DNA from: Leptolyngbya ohadii IS1
GTDB taxonomy: Bacteria > Cyanobacteriota > Cyanobacteriia > Elainellales > Elainellaceae
Length of the DNA: 64,000 nucleotides
Assembly: GCF_002215035.1 (NCBI RefSeq)
Contig: NZ_NKFP01000001.1
Location: forward strand, 1,361,501-1,425,500
Reading direction: 5' to 3'
Below the pieces are notes generated by a model. It did not search any database. It was given only the letters and a program-made list of their open reading frames with translations, and had not been told where the DNA came from. Of the stretch, positions 27,077-36,828 are shown in pieces. Each line of letters opens with the position of its first letter. Position 1 is the stretch's first letter. A program made the position numbers and the translations under genes.

Positions 27077-27752
27077 GATCATCTTCTAAAAGTGCGGCTC
27101 CCACCATGACGGGCACTCGCTGCCCCTGCTTGCCGATAAAGGCTTTCTCGTAGGCAGTATTTTTACCCTTGGTAATCAGCTCATCATAGGCAGGAACATC
27201 AAGATGCTTTATGTCCTCCGGAGTCATTGCATCCCATCGAATTCGTCCCGCTAATAAATCTTCGCGGGTGTAGCCGAGGCTATTCAACAGTGCGTCGTTG
27301 GCATCGGTTACAGCGCCGTAAATATCGCAGGAAACTACACCGATAATATTGGAATCAGCTAGACGACGAAACTTCGCTTCGCTGGCTTTTAACTGGCGCA
27401 GGTTTTCCTTAATTTGGTGCTGAGCATGGCGGAGACTACCGATAAGAATGCTAATTAAGGTGCCTTCCAGGAAAAAGATGAAGGTTCTTCCACCGCCGAC
27501 CAGATCGAGCGAAAAGGAACGGGCTGGGGGGATAAAGAAATAATTGGCAAGCAAGGCGCACAGCACAGTTGCAATAATGCCGCCCCGTCGTCCCAGATAA
27601 AGTGCTGCGATCGGGACTGCCCCAAAAAATAGTAGAAATGGGGTTTGGGTCATGCCTAACCAGGGATCGAGTCCGAGCATCAACAATAAAGCGATCAGGA
27701 CGATCACGGTAGCGAAGACACAGTCCTGCGTTAAAGATTGAAGCTTGAGCAT
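27042..27752 (-). CDS. Sensor half of the split gene (DUF4118-PAS)
   Basis: The 236-residue frame has four membrane segments (FATVIVLIALLLMLGL, FLLFFGAVPIAALYLG, IIATVLCALLANYFF and LEGTLISILIGSL), the DUF4118 layout of KdpD-like sensors, then a PAS domain. The last 11 residues (RRCCMKRGCGG) are encoded by the IS end. Without a kinase domain it should be inactive as a sensor kinase, though it could still sit in the membrane. Confidence 0.7.
   Translation of the reverse strand: MLKLQSLTQDCVFATVIVLIALLLMLGLDPWLGMTQTPFLLFFGAVPIAALYLGRRGGIIATVLCALLANYFFIPPARSFSLDLVGGGRTFIFFLEGTLISILIGSLRHAQHQIKENLRQLKASEAKFRRLADSNIIGVVSCDIYGAVTDANDALLNSLGYTREDLLAGRIRWDAMTPEDIKHLDVPAYDELITKGKNTAYEKAFIGKQGQRVPVMVGAALLEDDRRCCMKRGCGG
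27077..27085. repeat. Target-site duplication, right copy
   Basis: GATCATCTT directly follows the right IS end; it matches the left copy at 26006-26014 exactly. Confidence 0.92.
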
Positions 27753-28029
27753 GATCGGCAGTGGAAAAGGCGGACAGAGGAAGGACTGCGGGAAAAAATC
27801 AAGCTGGTGGATAATTACACTTCAGCTGGAAACGGGCTGTGTCTATGACTGATGCTGTCACTAGGACATAGGTTGGGAAAATAATATTGAGAAGCTATGA
27901 TACTTGGTATATTAATCATCCGCCAAAGAGTAGAATTCGGAATCAGCCCCAGGATAGACCCTCCGGAGGCACAGTTATCCTTAGAGCCGTAAGAGCCGTA
28001 GGAAACCAGGCGGCACCGCCCGATCGCTT

Positions 28030-31000
28030 TTAAGCGGAACGCAGCAGCTGAACGATCGCCCGAACCAGCGTTTCCGGATCGATGGGTTTTGAGATGTGCT
28101 TCTGGAAGCCTGCGGCAATCACGCGCTGCTGATTTGACTCTCCAGCATAGGCAGTCAGGGCGATCGCTAAAGTTTGTCCCCCCTGATCGGCGGGCAGTGC
28201 CCGAACCTGCTGAACGAGGGAGTAGCCATCGACGTCCGGCATCCCGATATCGCTGATGAGCAAGTTGGGCTTTAGGGAGGGCAGCACTGCCAGCACTTCC
28301 GCCGCAGAGGTAGCGGTAATAACTTCTGCACCATACTGAGTCAAAACGACTTCCAGCAGATCGCGGGCATCGGGTTCATCGTCTACCGTCAGGATACGAA
28401 TGCCCGTTAAATCGGGAGCCTGCTCTGCATTGACTTCTATAAGCTGGGGTTCGGGTTCAGCATTCAGGAAGGGCAATCGCACCGTAAAGGTTGACCCTAG
28501 CCCCTCGCCTAAACTATCTGCTGTAATCGTGCCGCCGTGGGCTTCCACCAGATGACGGACGATCGCCAATCCCAGCCCCAGTCCCCCAAATCGGCGCGTC
28601 GTAGACGCATCTTCCTGGCGGAAGGACTCGAACAGGTGGGGCAGGAATTCGGGTTTGATGCCTTTGCCCGTATCGCTGACGGTAATTTGAATCTGTGCGT
28701 CCCTTTGCTCTAATCGAATCTCGACCCTTCCGTGGGCAGGCGTAAATTTAATGGCGTTCGATAACAGATTCCAAAACACCTGCTGGAGCCGCACCACATC
28801 GCCATAGACCTGTCCAACCTGGGGCAGAACGGTGTAGAGGTCAATCTGTTTTGCGGTCGCTGCGCCCCGCACAGTATCGATCGCCGCCTCAATCACAAAG
28901 GTCAGATCAACGGCTGCCATCTCCATGCTGAGTTTGCCCCGCAGAATTTTGGCAACATCCAGCAGATCGTCAATGAGCTGGGTTTGCAGCTTTGCATTGC
29001 GTTCGATGATGGCAAGCGCTTCCGCTGTTTTCGCCGCATTAAAGTCCCGCGTTTGCAGTAGCCTCGTCCAGCCCAGAATGGGATTGAGCGGAGACCGTAA
29101 TTCGTGGGAAAGCACGGCTAAAAACTCGTCCTTGATCCGGTTCACCCGTGCCAGTTCCTCGGTCTGCTGCTGGAGGGAGGTTAAAAGTTTAGCGCGTTCC
29201 AGAGCGATCGCAACCTGGTCGCAGATGGCGCGGAAAAGAGACTCTTCGGATGCTGTAAATTCGCTGCGGCTGCGGCTGGCAAACCCCACGGTTCCAAACA
29301 GTTTGCCCTGAGCGATCAGGGGTTGGCAGGCACAGGCAGTAGCGCCGACCGATCGTGCCAGTTGCAGTTTGGGATCGCTGGAATCCTGAATATTCACCTT
29401 CACAATCTGACGACGCTCTTGAGCCACCGTGCCGCACAACGCCTGCCCAACATCCAGCCATTCGATCGCTTGAGCCTCCTCCTGCCCAATGCCTCCATAA
29501 AAGGCGAGACGCAATTTCTGCTGCTGTTCATCCAGCATATAGTTGAGGTAGACATCCAGCCCGGTGAGCGTTCTCAGCTTCTCAAAGATGGTTTCTAGCA
29601 GGGTAAGCGGCTGCGTCGAAGAGAGTAAATCGCGCGTTGTTTCGTACAGCAGTTGAATGTGGTCATTGCGCTCTTGCAGGTCGGCTTCTGCCTGTTTGCG
29701 CTCGCTTAAATCCAGAATAAAGGCGACGGATTCTTCCCGCGCTTCTCCGACCAGGGAATAGCCCACCAGAACGGGAACCCGGCTGCCATCCTTGCGGATA
29801 TATTCCTTTTCGTAGGGCGTACAGGCACCCTTTGCCTGCGCTTCTGCGATCGCCTGTGCATCCAGGGGCAGGGATTCGGGGGGAGTGATGTCGATCCAGC
29901 GCAGTCTGCCCGCTTGCAGGTCTTCTCGCGTATAGCCAACAATCTTTAATAGTTCATCATTTGCGTCATTGATGTTTCCATAGATATCTCCATAGAGCAT
30001 CCCTACCACATTCGCATCCACAAATCCTCGTAGCTTTGCTTCGTTGGTCGCAATCACTTCCTCAATTCGTTTTGTGTCGTGAATGTCAACACTGCATCCA
30101 AACCATTTTTCGATCACGCCGACGCTGTTTCGTTGCGGTAAAGCCCGGAAGCGATACCAGCGATATTCACCGTCCTTCTGGCGATAGCGCACTTCTCCTT
30201 CGTAAGGCTCTCCCGTTTCGCAGCAGCGTTGCCAGTAGGGCAAAATTCTAGCCATGTCGTCCGGGTGCATCATGTCTGACCAGCCGAATCCGGCGGCATC
30301 TTCCAGGCTTTGCCCAGTTTGTTCATACCAGCGTTCGTTCATAAAACTGATCTCGCCCGTTGCCAAACAAACCCACACAAAGGCAGGGGCAGCGTTGGCA
30401 ATTGTGCGGAACTGGGCTTCGCTGATACGCAGGGCTTCCTCCGATCGCTTCCGGTCATCAATGTCTTCGGTGGTGCCATACCAGCGAATGATTTCACCCT
30501 GCTCATTCCGGCGAGGAAAGGCACGCGATCGCATCCAGAGATAGGAACCGTCTGCCAGCTTCGCCCGATGTTCGACATCGTAGGGTTCGCCCGTCTCGAC
30601 AGAATGCATCCAGGCTGCTGTCATCATCGGCAAATCGTCCGGGTGCACAATTTGCGTCCAGCCTTCTCCTAACGCCTGCGATCGAGTGAGTCCAACCATG
30701 CTCAGCCATCGATCGCTGCACCCTTCCAGTTCACCCGTTGGGGTTGCAGTCCAGGGTGATTGAGAACTCAGTTCAACCGTGTAGCGCAGATGCTCTTCCG
30801 ATTCCCGCAGCCTTGCTTCTGCCATTTTGCGATCGCTGATATCCACCGTCGATCCCACGATGCGGACAATCCGCCCCCGGTCATTCCGCAGCAAACAGCT
30901 CCGCTCCCAGACATTAACCCAGTGCCCATCCTGATGACGTACTCGGTACTCTGAGTCAACCAGTTCCAGTGGTTTTAGAACAGGGGCAAACATCTCCTGC

Positions 31001-33195
31001 ATTCGGGACTGCATTCGAGCAATATCCTCTGGATGAATGCGATCGTGCCACCAGCTCGCCGTGGGGGGAACCTCTTCTGGATGAACGCCGACGATATCAA
31101 AAAGCTTTTCAGAACGGTAAACGCTGTTTGTTTCCAGGTTCCAGTCAAAAATGAGTCCATTGACTGCCTGTAAGACCAGACGCAATCTCTCCCCTAGCTG
31201 CGTTTGATCATCCACATCAGTAATGGTGCCAATCCAACCCGTCACCTGGTTCTGATGATTCCGGATGGGAAGCCCCCGCGAGATAAACCAGCGGTAAACG
31301 CCATCCCGACGACGAACTCGATACTTGATCTCAAAGGACTCCTGGCGACTAACGGATTGACCCCACTCTTCCAGGGTGCGATCGCAGTCCTCTGGGTGAA
31401 CAGCGTTAACTCCTGCCAACCCCATTGATTCAGCTTCGCTCAATCCCGTGTACTCATACCAGCGCGAGTTCCAGTAATTGACAGCTCCTGTAGCATTAGC
31501 CGTCCAGACCATTTGCGGCATCGCTTCTGCTAGCTCTTGGTACCGCTGCTGGCTAGACTGGAGGGCGACTGTGAATTGGTTCCGTTCTGTGATGTCTACA
31601 AAAGCTCCAACCGCACCTCGAATCTGATTCTGTGCATCCTGAAGGGGAGTTGCGTAGGTTAATAGCTGGCGCACCGTGCCGTCAGACAGCAAAATATCAA
31701 ACTCTGCTTCTCGCACCTCTATCCCCAGTCTCGCAGCAGCCTGCATGGGCAGATCTTCGGCAGCCAGTTCCTGTCCGTTTTGAAAAACGCGGTAGGGCGG
31801 TTGTTCCAAGGCAGGGGCACTCTTAGAAATATTGACACCAGAGGGAACACCGAGCATTTGCCGCAGGTAAGCATTGCACTGCATGGTGGTACAGGTTGAA
31901 TCAGAGGCAATTGCAATGCCGATCGGAATAATGTCCAGCAAGGATTCCAGCTCAGCGACTCGATGCATCAAATCCTGATTGAGCTGTTGAATAGTGGCTT
32001 CAGCCTGCTTCTGCCGGGTCAGATCGATCGCAAATGCCACATGCTCATCCGCTCCCTCTACCCACTGAGTCGCGCTGACCCAGATTGGCACCCGCGATCC
32101 GTTTCGCAGCAGCAGCTCCTTTTCTTCGGGGGGTAGAAAGCCTTCCTGCCGCAACCGTGACATGGCTGGCTCAATCCGATCGATAAATTCCGGTGCCGTG
32201 AAATGATGCCAGTTCATGCCGTACTGCTCAAATTCCTCCCGCGTGTAGCCGTGCAGCCGCAGCATTTCATCGTTGATCGTTTTCACTTCCCCATTGGCTG
32301 ACCCAATGCCAATCCCGATCGGGGCGTTATCAATTAGCCGCTGAAGTCGGTTCTGGTGCTGTTGCAGGGTTGCAACCGTCTGGCTCAGCTCCAGTTCCAG
32401 CAATTTGCGATCGGTGACATCGCGCCAGGAAGCCACAAAGCCATCGTTCAGTTTACTGGCTCGAATATCGAATGCTCGCTCTAACCGCTGTTCGCCATAG
32501 TTGTCTGCATAATAGTTGTCTGCATAGATGAGCGATTCTTTGATTAAGGGTTCTCCCGTTTCAACCAGCTGGCAATATTCGTCAAATAAACCGGATTCCC
32601 GGTGTCCGGGCAGCACTTCACATAGCCCTCGCCCAATCTGCGCCTCCCTGGGCAACCGATTATTTTCACAAGCCGCCGCATTCAGATAATCAATCCGAAA
32701 GTCTACAATTTGCCCTGCCTCATCCCGCATCGCGGAAAAAATCCCAAAGCAGTCCAGCATATTCTCAACGGAAGTCTGAAACTGTTCCTGGCTGTGTTGG
32801 AGTTCTTGCTGGATTCGGGCATTTTCGATTGCATGCCGCATGGTCAGGCGCAGGTCATCGATCGTCATTTGCTCCTCAACCAGGTAGTCCGTCGCCCCGT
32901 TTTTAAACGCCTGTATCGCGATCTCAACATCCCGGTTGCCGATGACCACCACGGGCGGACAGTTCTCCCCCATCTGCCGCTTTAACTGACCCAGAGAATC
33001 AAGGCGGCTGTACTGGGGCGAGGACAGTTCCAGGAGAATCCCATCAATCTGTTGGGATTGGCAAACTTGAGCGATCTGAGTATCCTGCCGTTCAGTCAGC
33101 ACCGTAAAGGTTTGATCCAGCTCTAGCTGGCGGACACAGCTCTCCTGTTCGGCTCGGCTGTCAATCACCATCAGAATTTGGTAGGGCTTTAGCAT
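28030..33195 (-). CDS. Giant hybrid kinase, REC-8xPAS-GAF-HisKA-HATPase-REC
   Basis: The 1721-residue soluble protein opens with a receiver-like domain whose phospho-acceptor is Glu56 (ILLELSSP) and whose usual Lys is also Glu (DYLVEEQ), so it is a pseudo-receiver. Eight PAS/PAC units follow (about 135-1170), each closing with a D(I/V)(T/S)(D/E)RK-like motif. Then come a GAF domain (about 1190-1345) with an ACACQPL stretch, HisKA (FLAVLSHELRSPLNP), HATPase_c (LLSNAIKFTPAHG, DTGKGIKPEF, GLGLGLAIV) and a canonical receiver (LLISDIGMPDVDG, HISKPID). The PAS array may bind several cofactors or transmit one signal. No membrane segment is seen. A 278-base gap separates it from the split kinase, to which its PAS8 and kinase core are closely similar. 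Confidence 0.92.
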   Translation of the reverse strand: MLKPYQILMVIDSRAEQESCVRQLELDQTFTVLTERQDTQIAQVCQSQQIDGILLELSSPQYSRLDSLGQLKRQMGENCPPVVVIGNRDVEIAIQAFKNGATDYLVEEQMTIDDLRLTMRHAIENARIQQELQHSQEQFQTSVENMLDCFGIFSAMRDEAGQIVDFRIDYLNAAACENNRLPREAQIGRGLCEVLPGHRESGLFDEYCQLVETGEPLIKESLIYADNYYADNYGEQRLERAFDIRASKLNDGFVASWRDVTDRKLLELELSQTVATLQQHQNRLQRLIDNAPIGIGIGSANGEVKTINDEMLRLHGYTREEFEQYGMNWHHFTAPEFIDRIEPAMSRLRQEGFLPPEEKELLLRNGSRVPIWVSATQWVEGADEHVAFAIDLTRQKQAEATIQQLNQDLMHRVAELESLLDIIPIGIAIASDSTCTTMQCNAYLRQMLGVPSGVNISKSAPALEQPPYRVFQNGQELAAEDLPMQAAARLGIEVREAEFDILLSDGTVRQLLTYATPLQDAQNQIRGAVGAFVDITERNQFTVALQSSQQRYQELAEAMPQMVWTANATGAVNYWNSRWYEYTGLSEAESMGLAGVNAVHPEDCDRTLEEWGQSVSRQESFEIKYRVRRRDGVYRWFISRGLPIRNHQNQVTGWIGTITDVDDQTQLGERLRLVLQAVNGLIFDWNLETNSVYRSEKLFDIVGVHPEEVPPTASWWHDRIHPEDIARMQSRMQEMFAPVLKPLELVDSEYRVRHQDGHWVNVWERSCLLRNDRGRIVRIVGSTVDISDRKMAEARLRESEEHLRYTVELSSQSPWTATPTGELEGCSDRWLSMVGLTRSQALGEGWTQIVHPDDLPMMTAAWMHSVETGEPYDVEHRAKLADGSYLWMRSRAFPRRNEQGEIIRWYGTTEDIDDRKRSEEALRISEAQFRTIANAAPAFVWVCLATGEISFMNERWYEQTGQSLEDAAGFGWSDMMHPDDMARILPYWQRCCETGEPYEGEVRYRQKDGEYRWYRFRALPQRNSVGVIEKWFGCSVDIHDTKRIEEVIATNEAKLRGFVDANVVGMLYGDIYGNINDANDELLKIVGYTREDLQAGRLRWIDITPPESLPLDAQAIAEAQAKGACTPYEKEYIRKDGSRVPVLVGYSLVGEAREESVAFILDLSERKQAEADLQERNDHIQLLYETTRDLLSSTQPLTLLETIFEKLRTLTGLDVYLNYMLDEQQQKLRLAFYGGIGQEEAQAIEWLDVGQALCGTVAQERRQIVKVNIQDSSDPKLQLARSVGATACACQPLIAQGKLFGTVGFASRSRSEFTASEESLFRAICDQVAIALERAKLLTSLQQQTEELARVNRIKDEFLAVLSHELRSPLNPILGWTRLLQTRDFNAAKTAEALAIIERNAKLQTQLIDDLLDVAKILRGKLSMEMAAVDLTFVIEAAIDTVRGAATAKQIDLYTVLPQVGQVYGDVVRLQQVFWNLLSNAIKFTPAHGRVEIRLEQRDAQIQITVSDTGKGIKPEFLPHLFESFRQEDASTTRRFGGLGLGLAIVRHLVEAHGGTITADSLGEGLGSTFTVRLPFLNAEPEPQLIEVNAEQAPDLTGIRILTVDDEPDARDLLEVVLTQYGAEVITATSAAEVLAVLPSLKPNLLISDIGMPDVDGYSLVQQVRALPADQGGQTLAIALTAYAGESNQQRVIAAGFQKHISKPIDPETLVRAIVQLLRSA

Positions 33196-33378
33196 ACGTG
33201 GGATTAGGGGCTGAGAGAGGCTGAGGATTAGGGGCTAGATAAGTCGTCCGAGGCGATGTCGAATCCGATTCGATACAGTGACTTGAGCGGCAGGGGAGTC
33301 AGGGGTCATAACGGAGCTGCAAGGTGGAAGGGCTGTTAAAACAGAGGCAGCAGGAGCGCGGCACAGAGCAACGCATAA

Positions 33379-33442
33379 CCAGGGAAAGTATTACCCAGGG
33401 AAAGTATTACCCAGGGAAAGTATTACCCAGGGAAAGTATTAT
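33379..33442. repeat. 16-bp tandem repeat CCAGGGAAAGTATTAC x4
   Basis: Three exact copies and a fourth with one changed base at its end. The fourth copy supplies the stop codon (TAA, 33439-33441) of the small HTH gene. Confidence 0.92.
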
Positions 33443-33744
33443 CCACAAATAGACTGCGATCGCCGTTTCCGGATAGAAGCCCCTGACGATTCGACCAGTT
33501 CTACCGATTTCAGCACTTTCAGCACTTGTCGCACACTCGACTTGTTAAGCTGCGTTTGCTGGGCGATCGCGTCTATGGTCATCGGTTGGTCTGTACTACA
33601 GCATTCCAACACCTTAAGTGCGGACTGGTAGGGCTGTGCCAAATAGGGACGAAGCTGCTGCTGTAGCTCCTGTGGCAAACTGGAACGAAACCAGAGTAGA
33701 AATGAACTCGCAGACTCGATCTTGTTCAGACTGACGTGGTGCAT
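33439..33744 (-). CDS. Small winged-helix-type DNA-binding protein
   Basis: A 101-residue protein with a C-terminal helix-turn-helix (MTIDAIAQQTQLNKSSVRQVLKVLKSVELVES) of the MarR/IclR winged-helix kind, and an N-terminal helical part (FLLWFRSSLPQELQQQLRPY). The ATG at 33744 is preferred to a TTG at 33756. Its stop lies in the last unit of a 16-bp tandem repeat, so its C-terminus may have been altered by the repeat. It sits between the giant kinase and the 7TM-HD gene, all on the minus strand. Targets are unknown. Confidence 0.6.
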   Translation of the reverse strand: MHHVSLNKIESASSFLLWFRSSLPQELQQQLRPYLAQPYQSALKVLECCSTDQPMTIDAIAQQTQLNKSSVRQVLKVLKSVELVESSGASIRKRRSQSICG

Positions 33745-33756
33745 TGGCAAGGGCAA

Positions 33757-34292
33757 GGGTAGTCAGGAAGAAGGACAGACGGGAAGGGGCAATGAGTGCC
33801 CGTTAATAGCAAGTGTTACCCGAAACGGGGCACTTTTCACTAAAATATTTCATTAGTGGGATAAATATATCTGTCCAGGGAGAGGCAAGAAATCCCTAAA
33901 TTCAGGTTATTTGTAAAGCATATTTTACGTACACTCGGCAGCAATTTGCCGCAGGGGAGATTCCTGGGCAGCATCGGAACAGCGAAGAGGTTACTATGCC
34001 AAAGCCACGCTATCGGCTCCCTCAGGAAATCCGGGGCTGTAAGAAGGTGCAGGATTGAGCTGAAAAGATGACTGGCTGAGGGCTTGGCAGCAAAAACGAT
34101 CCACCGCATATCAGAAGCAGTGATCGCTCGTGATGTTGGTAGGTTGATATATTGGCAGGTCGATATATTGGTAGCCTGCTAGCGCTTTCTGCATCAGAAG
34201 AAGTTAATTGTCAGAGGCAGCAAGGCATAAGACAGATTCGATCGTGCCGTCTGCGCCTATTTAATGCTTCTTCGCGACGCAGCCCAAACACG
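33757..34292. other. Intergenic region, no gene recognised
   Basis: These 536 bases hold no supported gene. A duplicated element around TTGATATATTGGCAGGTCGATATATTGGTAG is present near 34146-34176. The stretch lies downstream of the 7TM-HD gene and upstream of the small HTH gene. Confidence 0.45.
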
Positions 34293-36599
34293 CTATTTGG
34301 GATAAACAATTCGCTTATGGTGGAACTGCTGCCAGACCTGCACAAAAATATGGGAAATCTGCGATAAATCCTGCTGGGTCAGTCCGGAATCGACTAACTG
34401 CTGATCCTGCCATCGCGCTCTGAAAATTTTATTGACCATCGCCAGTGCTTCTGAGGGCGTAGCGTCTCCTAGCGATCGCAAAGCGGCTTCACAGGCATCT
34501 GCCAGCATCACAATTCCGGTTTCTCGCGATTGGGGTACGGGACCGTCGTAGCGGAAGTCTAATTCGTGCAGTATATGCCGGGAACTTTGCTGGCTTTGCT
34601 GCTGTGCCTGATGATAGAAGTAGGCAATTAAAATTGTGCCCTGGTGTTCCGGAATAAAGGCTTGAACGGCACTGGGAAGTTTATATTGACGGGCAATGGT
34701 TAACCCTTCGCTGACGTGCTTTTTGATGATGTCAGCACTCTTCCAGGGATCGTTAATGTCATTGTGTTTATTCAGACCACCCATCTGATTTTCAATAAAA
34801 GCGAGCGGATCATGCAGTTTACCGACGTCGTGATACAGCGTGCCTGTTCGTACCAGTTCCGCGTTGCATCCCAGTTGTCGGGCTGCGGTTTCTGCCAGCG
34901 TCGCCACAAATTGAGTGTGTTGAAAGGTGCCGGGCGCTTCTTGAGCCAGCCGCTTAAGTAAGGGTCGATTGGGGTTTGCCAGCTCCGCCAAACGAATGGG
35001 GGTGACTAAGTCAAAGAAACGCTCCAGATAGGGACTGACGCCGATCGCCACAATACTCCAGCCAATTCCCGTCAGCGCACTCATGGCAGCCCCACGAAGG
35101 GCATCAGACCAGAGCGGTGCGATCGGGGCATTAATCAGCAGATAAACAATGCCGCTGGTTAGCCCAATTAACACGCCCAAAACGGCTAAATCCTCTCTGG
35201 TGCGGGATGAACCTCCATGACGCAGACGCCATTGCCCTGCCATAAGGCTACCCAATAACCCACCCGCTGCACTGGGAACGAGATAATTCCAATTTGCCTC
35301 TGTCCCAATCGACAGCAGGACAGGCAATAAGCCCATGACGATCCCACCTATGCCAGAACCATAAAAACTGCCCAGCAGTAGCCCGATCGCAGGCAGAGCC
35401 GTGAAGGATTGGGTCAGCGCAATCACCAGGGGGGCGCTCAGCGTTAGACCAATGATCAGGCAGTAGTCCTGGTAGCGGAGTTTCGGTTTTAGCCAACGCT
35501 CGCCCCGTCTAAAGCCATAAATTGCCAGCCCCACTAAGCCCGAAAAGCCCAGCAGTCCTAGCCAATCAATCCTGCGCTGGCTCAGATCAAGGTGGTCTAA
35601 TAAGGCAAAGTCTGCCGGTGTAATTTCCTCTCCCGCCCGAACAATGACCTCTCCTCGATTAACCGTAATCAGGGCAGGTTCGATCGCCTGAACTGCTTGC
35701 TCGATCCGCTCTCGCGTTCGTTCTGGATCTTTTACCACATTGGGAGATAGGGCGGTGGAAAGAAGCTGGGCTGCCAGGGGTTGAGCGGCGATCGGAACAG
35801 AAGCCTGAACCTGTGAGGCGATCGCCTGCTGAAATTGGGACTCCGAGAGTCCGGGATAGATGCCCTGGATCAGGATTCGTGCTGCGGTCTGCTCAATTTC
35901 AATTCGGGCTTGCTGCCAGTCACTATCCGACAAATTCAGAAAGGAGGGGTCATCGCGAAAGCGATCTTCTGGAGAGGATGACGCGGTTAGCATCAGTAAA
36001 GCAGCCGGATAGCGGCGACGTGCCTCCCTGATGGAATCTAAAAGCTGAGAAAAAGCTTGAGAAGCGGCAAATTGGCGGTAACGTTGCAGTTCTCGGATTG
36101 CCTGCTGCTGCATTGTTTCGGGGCGGGACAAAGAAGACTGGGCATTAAACGATCGCCCCTGTCCAGCCTGACCGATCGACTGCTGGATAGTTTGCCACTC
36201 CTGCTCGGTTGCCTGCCGCAGATAGATTTGGACGGGCGTGGAAAGAGCGGAAGTTTTGGTGTAAGGAAAGCTGCCTAACGCCTGACGGATCTGCGTGCCC
36301 TGCTCTAATTGCTGTTGAAGCCCCTGCTGAATTTGCTGCGTGATGTCTGGATCAACGCTAACGGCAGGTAAAATTCCTCGACGGACTTCCCTTCGCTTTT
36401 CCTGAGTTACCTCCACATCTTCAACCGTAGCGGCAGCAGGGGCAACGATCGTCTGAGGGGCGACTTTACCGACCACAAGTTTGGGTTGACGATAAAAGCG
36501 GTAGCCTAACCCACTGGTTAGCAGCAGCAGCACAGCGACCAGAATTCCAATCCGGTAGAAACGTTTTGCCAGCTTCGATCGCCGCCCTTCCAGCTTCAT
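34293..36599 (-). CDS. 7TM-HD family phosphohydrolase (PgpH-like)
   Basis: About 768 residues from the ATG at 36599. A first membrane helix follows the basic N-terminus (MKLEGRRSKLAKRF), then a large extracytoplasmic domain (7TMR-HDED type, Gln-rich), about seven membrane helices, and a cytosolic HD domain. The HD motif is TLYHDVGKLHDP, with HTQFVATLAE before it and FIPEHQGT after. PgpH proteins of this layout hydrolyse cyclic di-AMP, which controls K+ and osmotic balance; the same role here is inference by family. A longer in-frame opening to 36749 has a poor start and would disturb the membrane topology. It is divergent from the HPP-family gene. Confidence 0.85.
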   Translation of the reverse strand: MKLEGRRSKLAKRFYRIGILVAVLLLLTSGLGYRFYRQPKLVVGKVAPQTIVAPAAATVEDVEVTQEKRREVRRGILPAVSVDPDITQQIQQGLQQQLEQGTQIRQALGSFPYTKTSALSTPVQIYLRQATEQEWQTIQQSIGQAGQGRSFNAQSSLSRPETMQQQAIRELQRYRQFAASQAFSQLLDSIREARRRYPAALLMLTASSSPEDRFRDDPSFLNLSDSDWQQARIEIEQTAARILIQGIYPGLSESQFQQAIASQVQASVPIAAQPLAAQLLSTALSPNVVKDPERTRERIEQAVQAIEPALITVNRGEVIVRAGEEITPADFALLDHLDLSQRRIDWLGLLGFSGLVGLAIYGFRRGERWLKPKLRYQDYCLIIGLTLSAPLVIALTQSFTALPAIGLLLGSFYGSGIGGIVMGLLPVLLSIGTEANWNYLVPSAAGGLLGSLMAGQWRLRHGGSSRTREDLAVLGVLIGLTSGIVYLLINAPIAPLWSDALRGAAMSALTGIGWSIVAIGVSPYLERFFDLVTPIRLAELANPNRPLLKRLAQEAPGTFQHTQFVATLAETAARQLGCNAELVRTGTLYHDVGKLHDPLAFIENQMGGLNKHNDINDPWKSADIIKKHVSEGLTIARQYKLPSAVQAFIPEHQGTILIAYFYHQAQQQSQQSSRHILHELDFRYDGPVPQSRETGIVMLADACEAALRSLGDATPSEALAMVNKIFRARWQDQQLVDSGLTQQDLSQISHIFVQVWQQFHHKRIVYPK

Positions 36600-36828
36600 T
36601 GGTTTATTGCTGTGCCTTCTTTGATGCTGCCGCAAATGTAGCAGAAAAAATCTAAATCTGGTAATCGCACTATCAATGTACGAACAGAATAAATATGCAA
36701 AAAGATAGATGCAGCTTGCAGTTCTTGCGAATTCGTTCACACTGATCAATATTACGTTGCTCTGGCATTCCGGGCGATCGCGATGAAAACATCACAATTA
36801 GACTATTTAGACTATAAGGATGCAACCG

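Larger units (their letters stand above)
24393..27752 (-). pseudogene. DUF4118-PAS-PAS-kinase-REC gene split by an IS element
   Basis: Two frames are halves of one hybrid kinase. The upstream half (27752 to 27042) has four hydrophobic helices of a KdpD-like DUF4118 domain and most of a PAS domain up to VGAALLEDD. The downstream half resumes with DDPEQVISFILDISDRKRAE, then a second PAS, HisKA ([15 protein letters not shown]), HATPase_c (LLSNAVKFTPAGG, DTGKGIS, GLGLGLAIV) and a receiver (VVLSDIGMPDIDG, HLAKPVE). Removing the 1062-bp insertion plus one 9-bp duplicate (1071 bp, divisible by 3) rejoins the frame exactly as a 762-residue protein. As it stands, membrane sensor and kinase are separate polypeptides at best. 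Confidence 0.9.
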
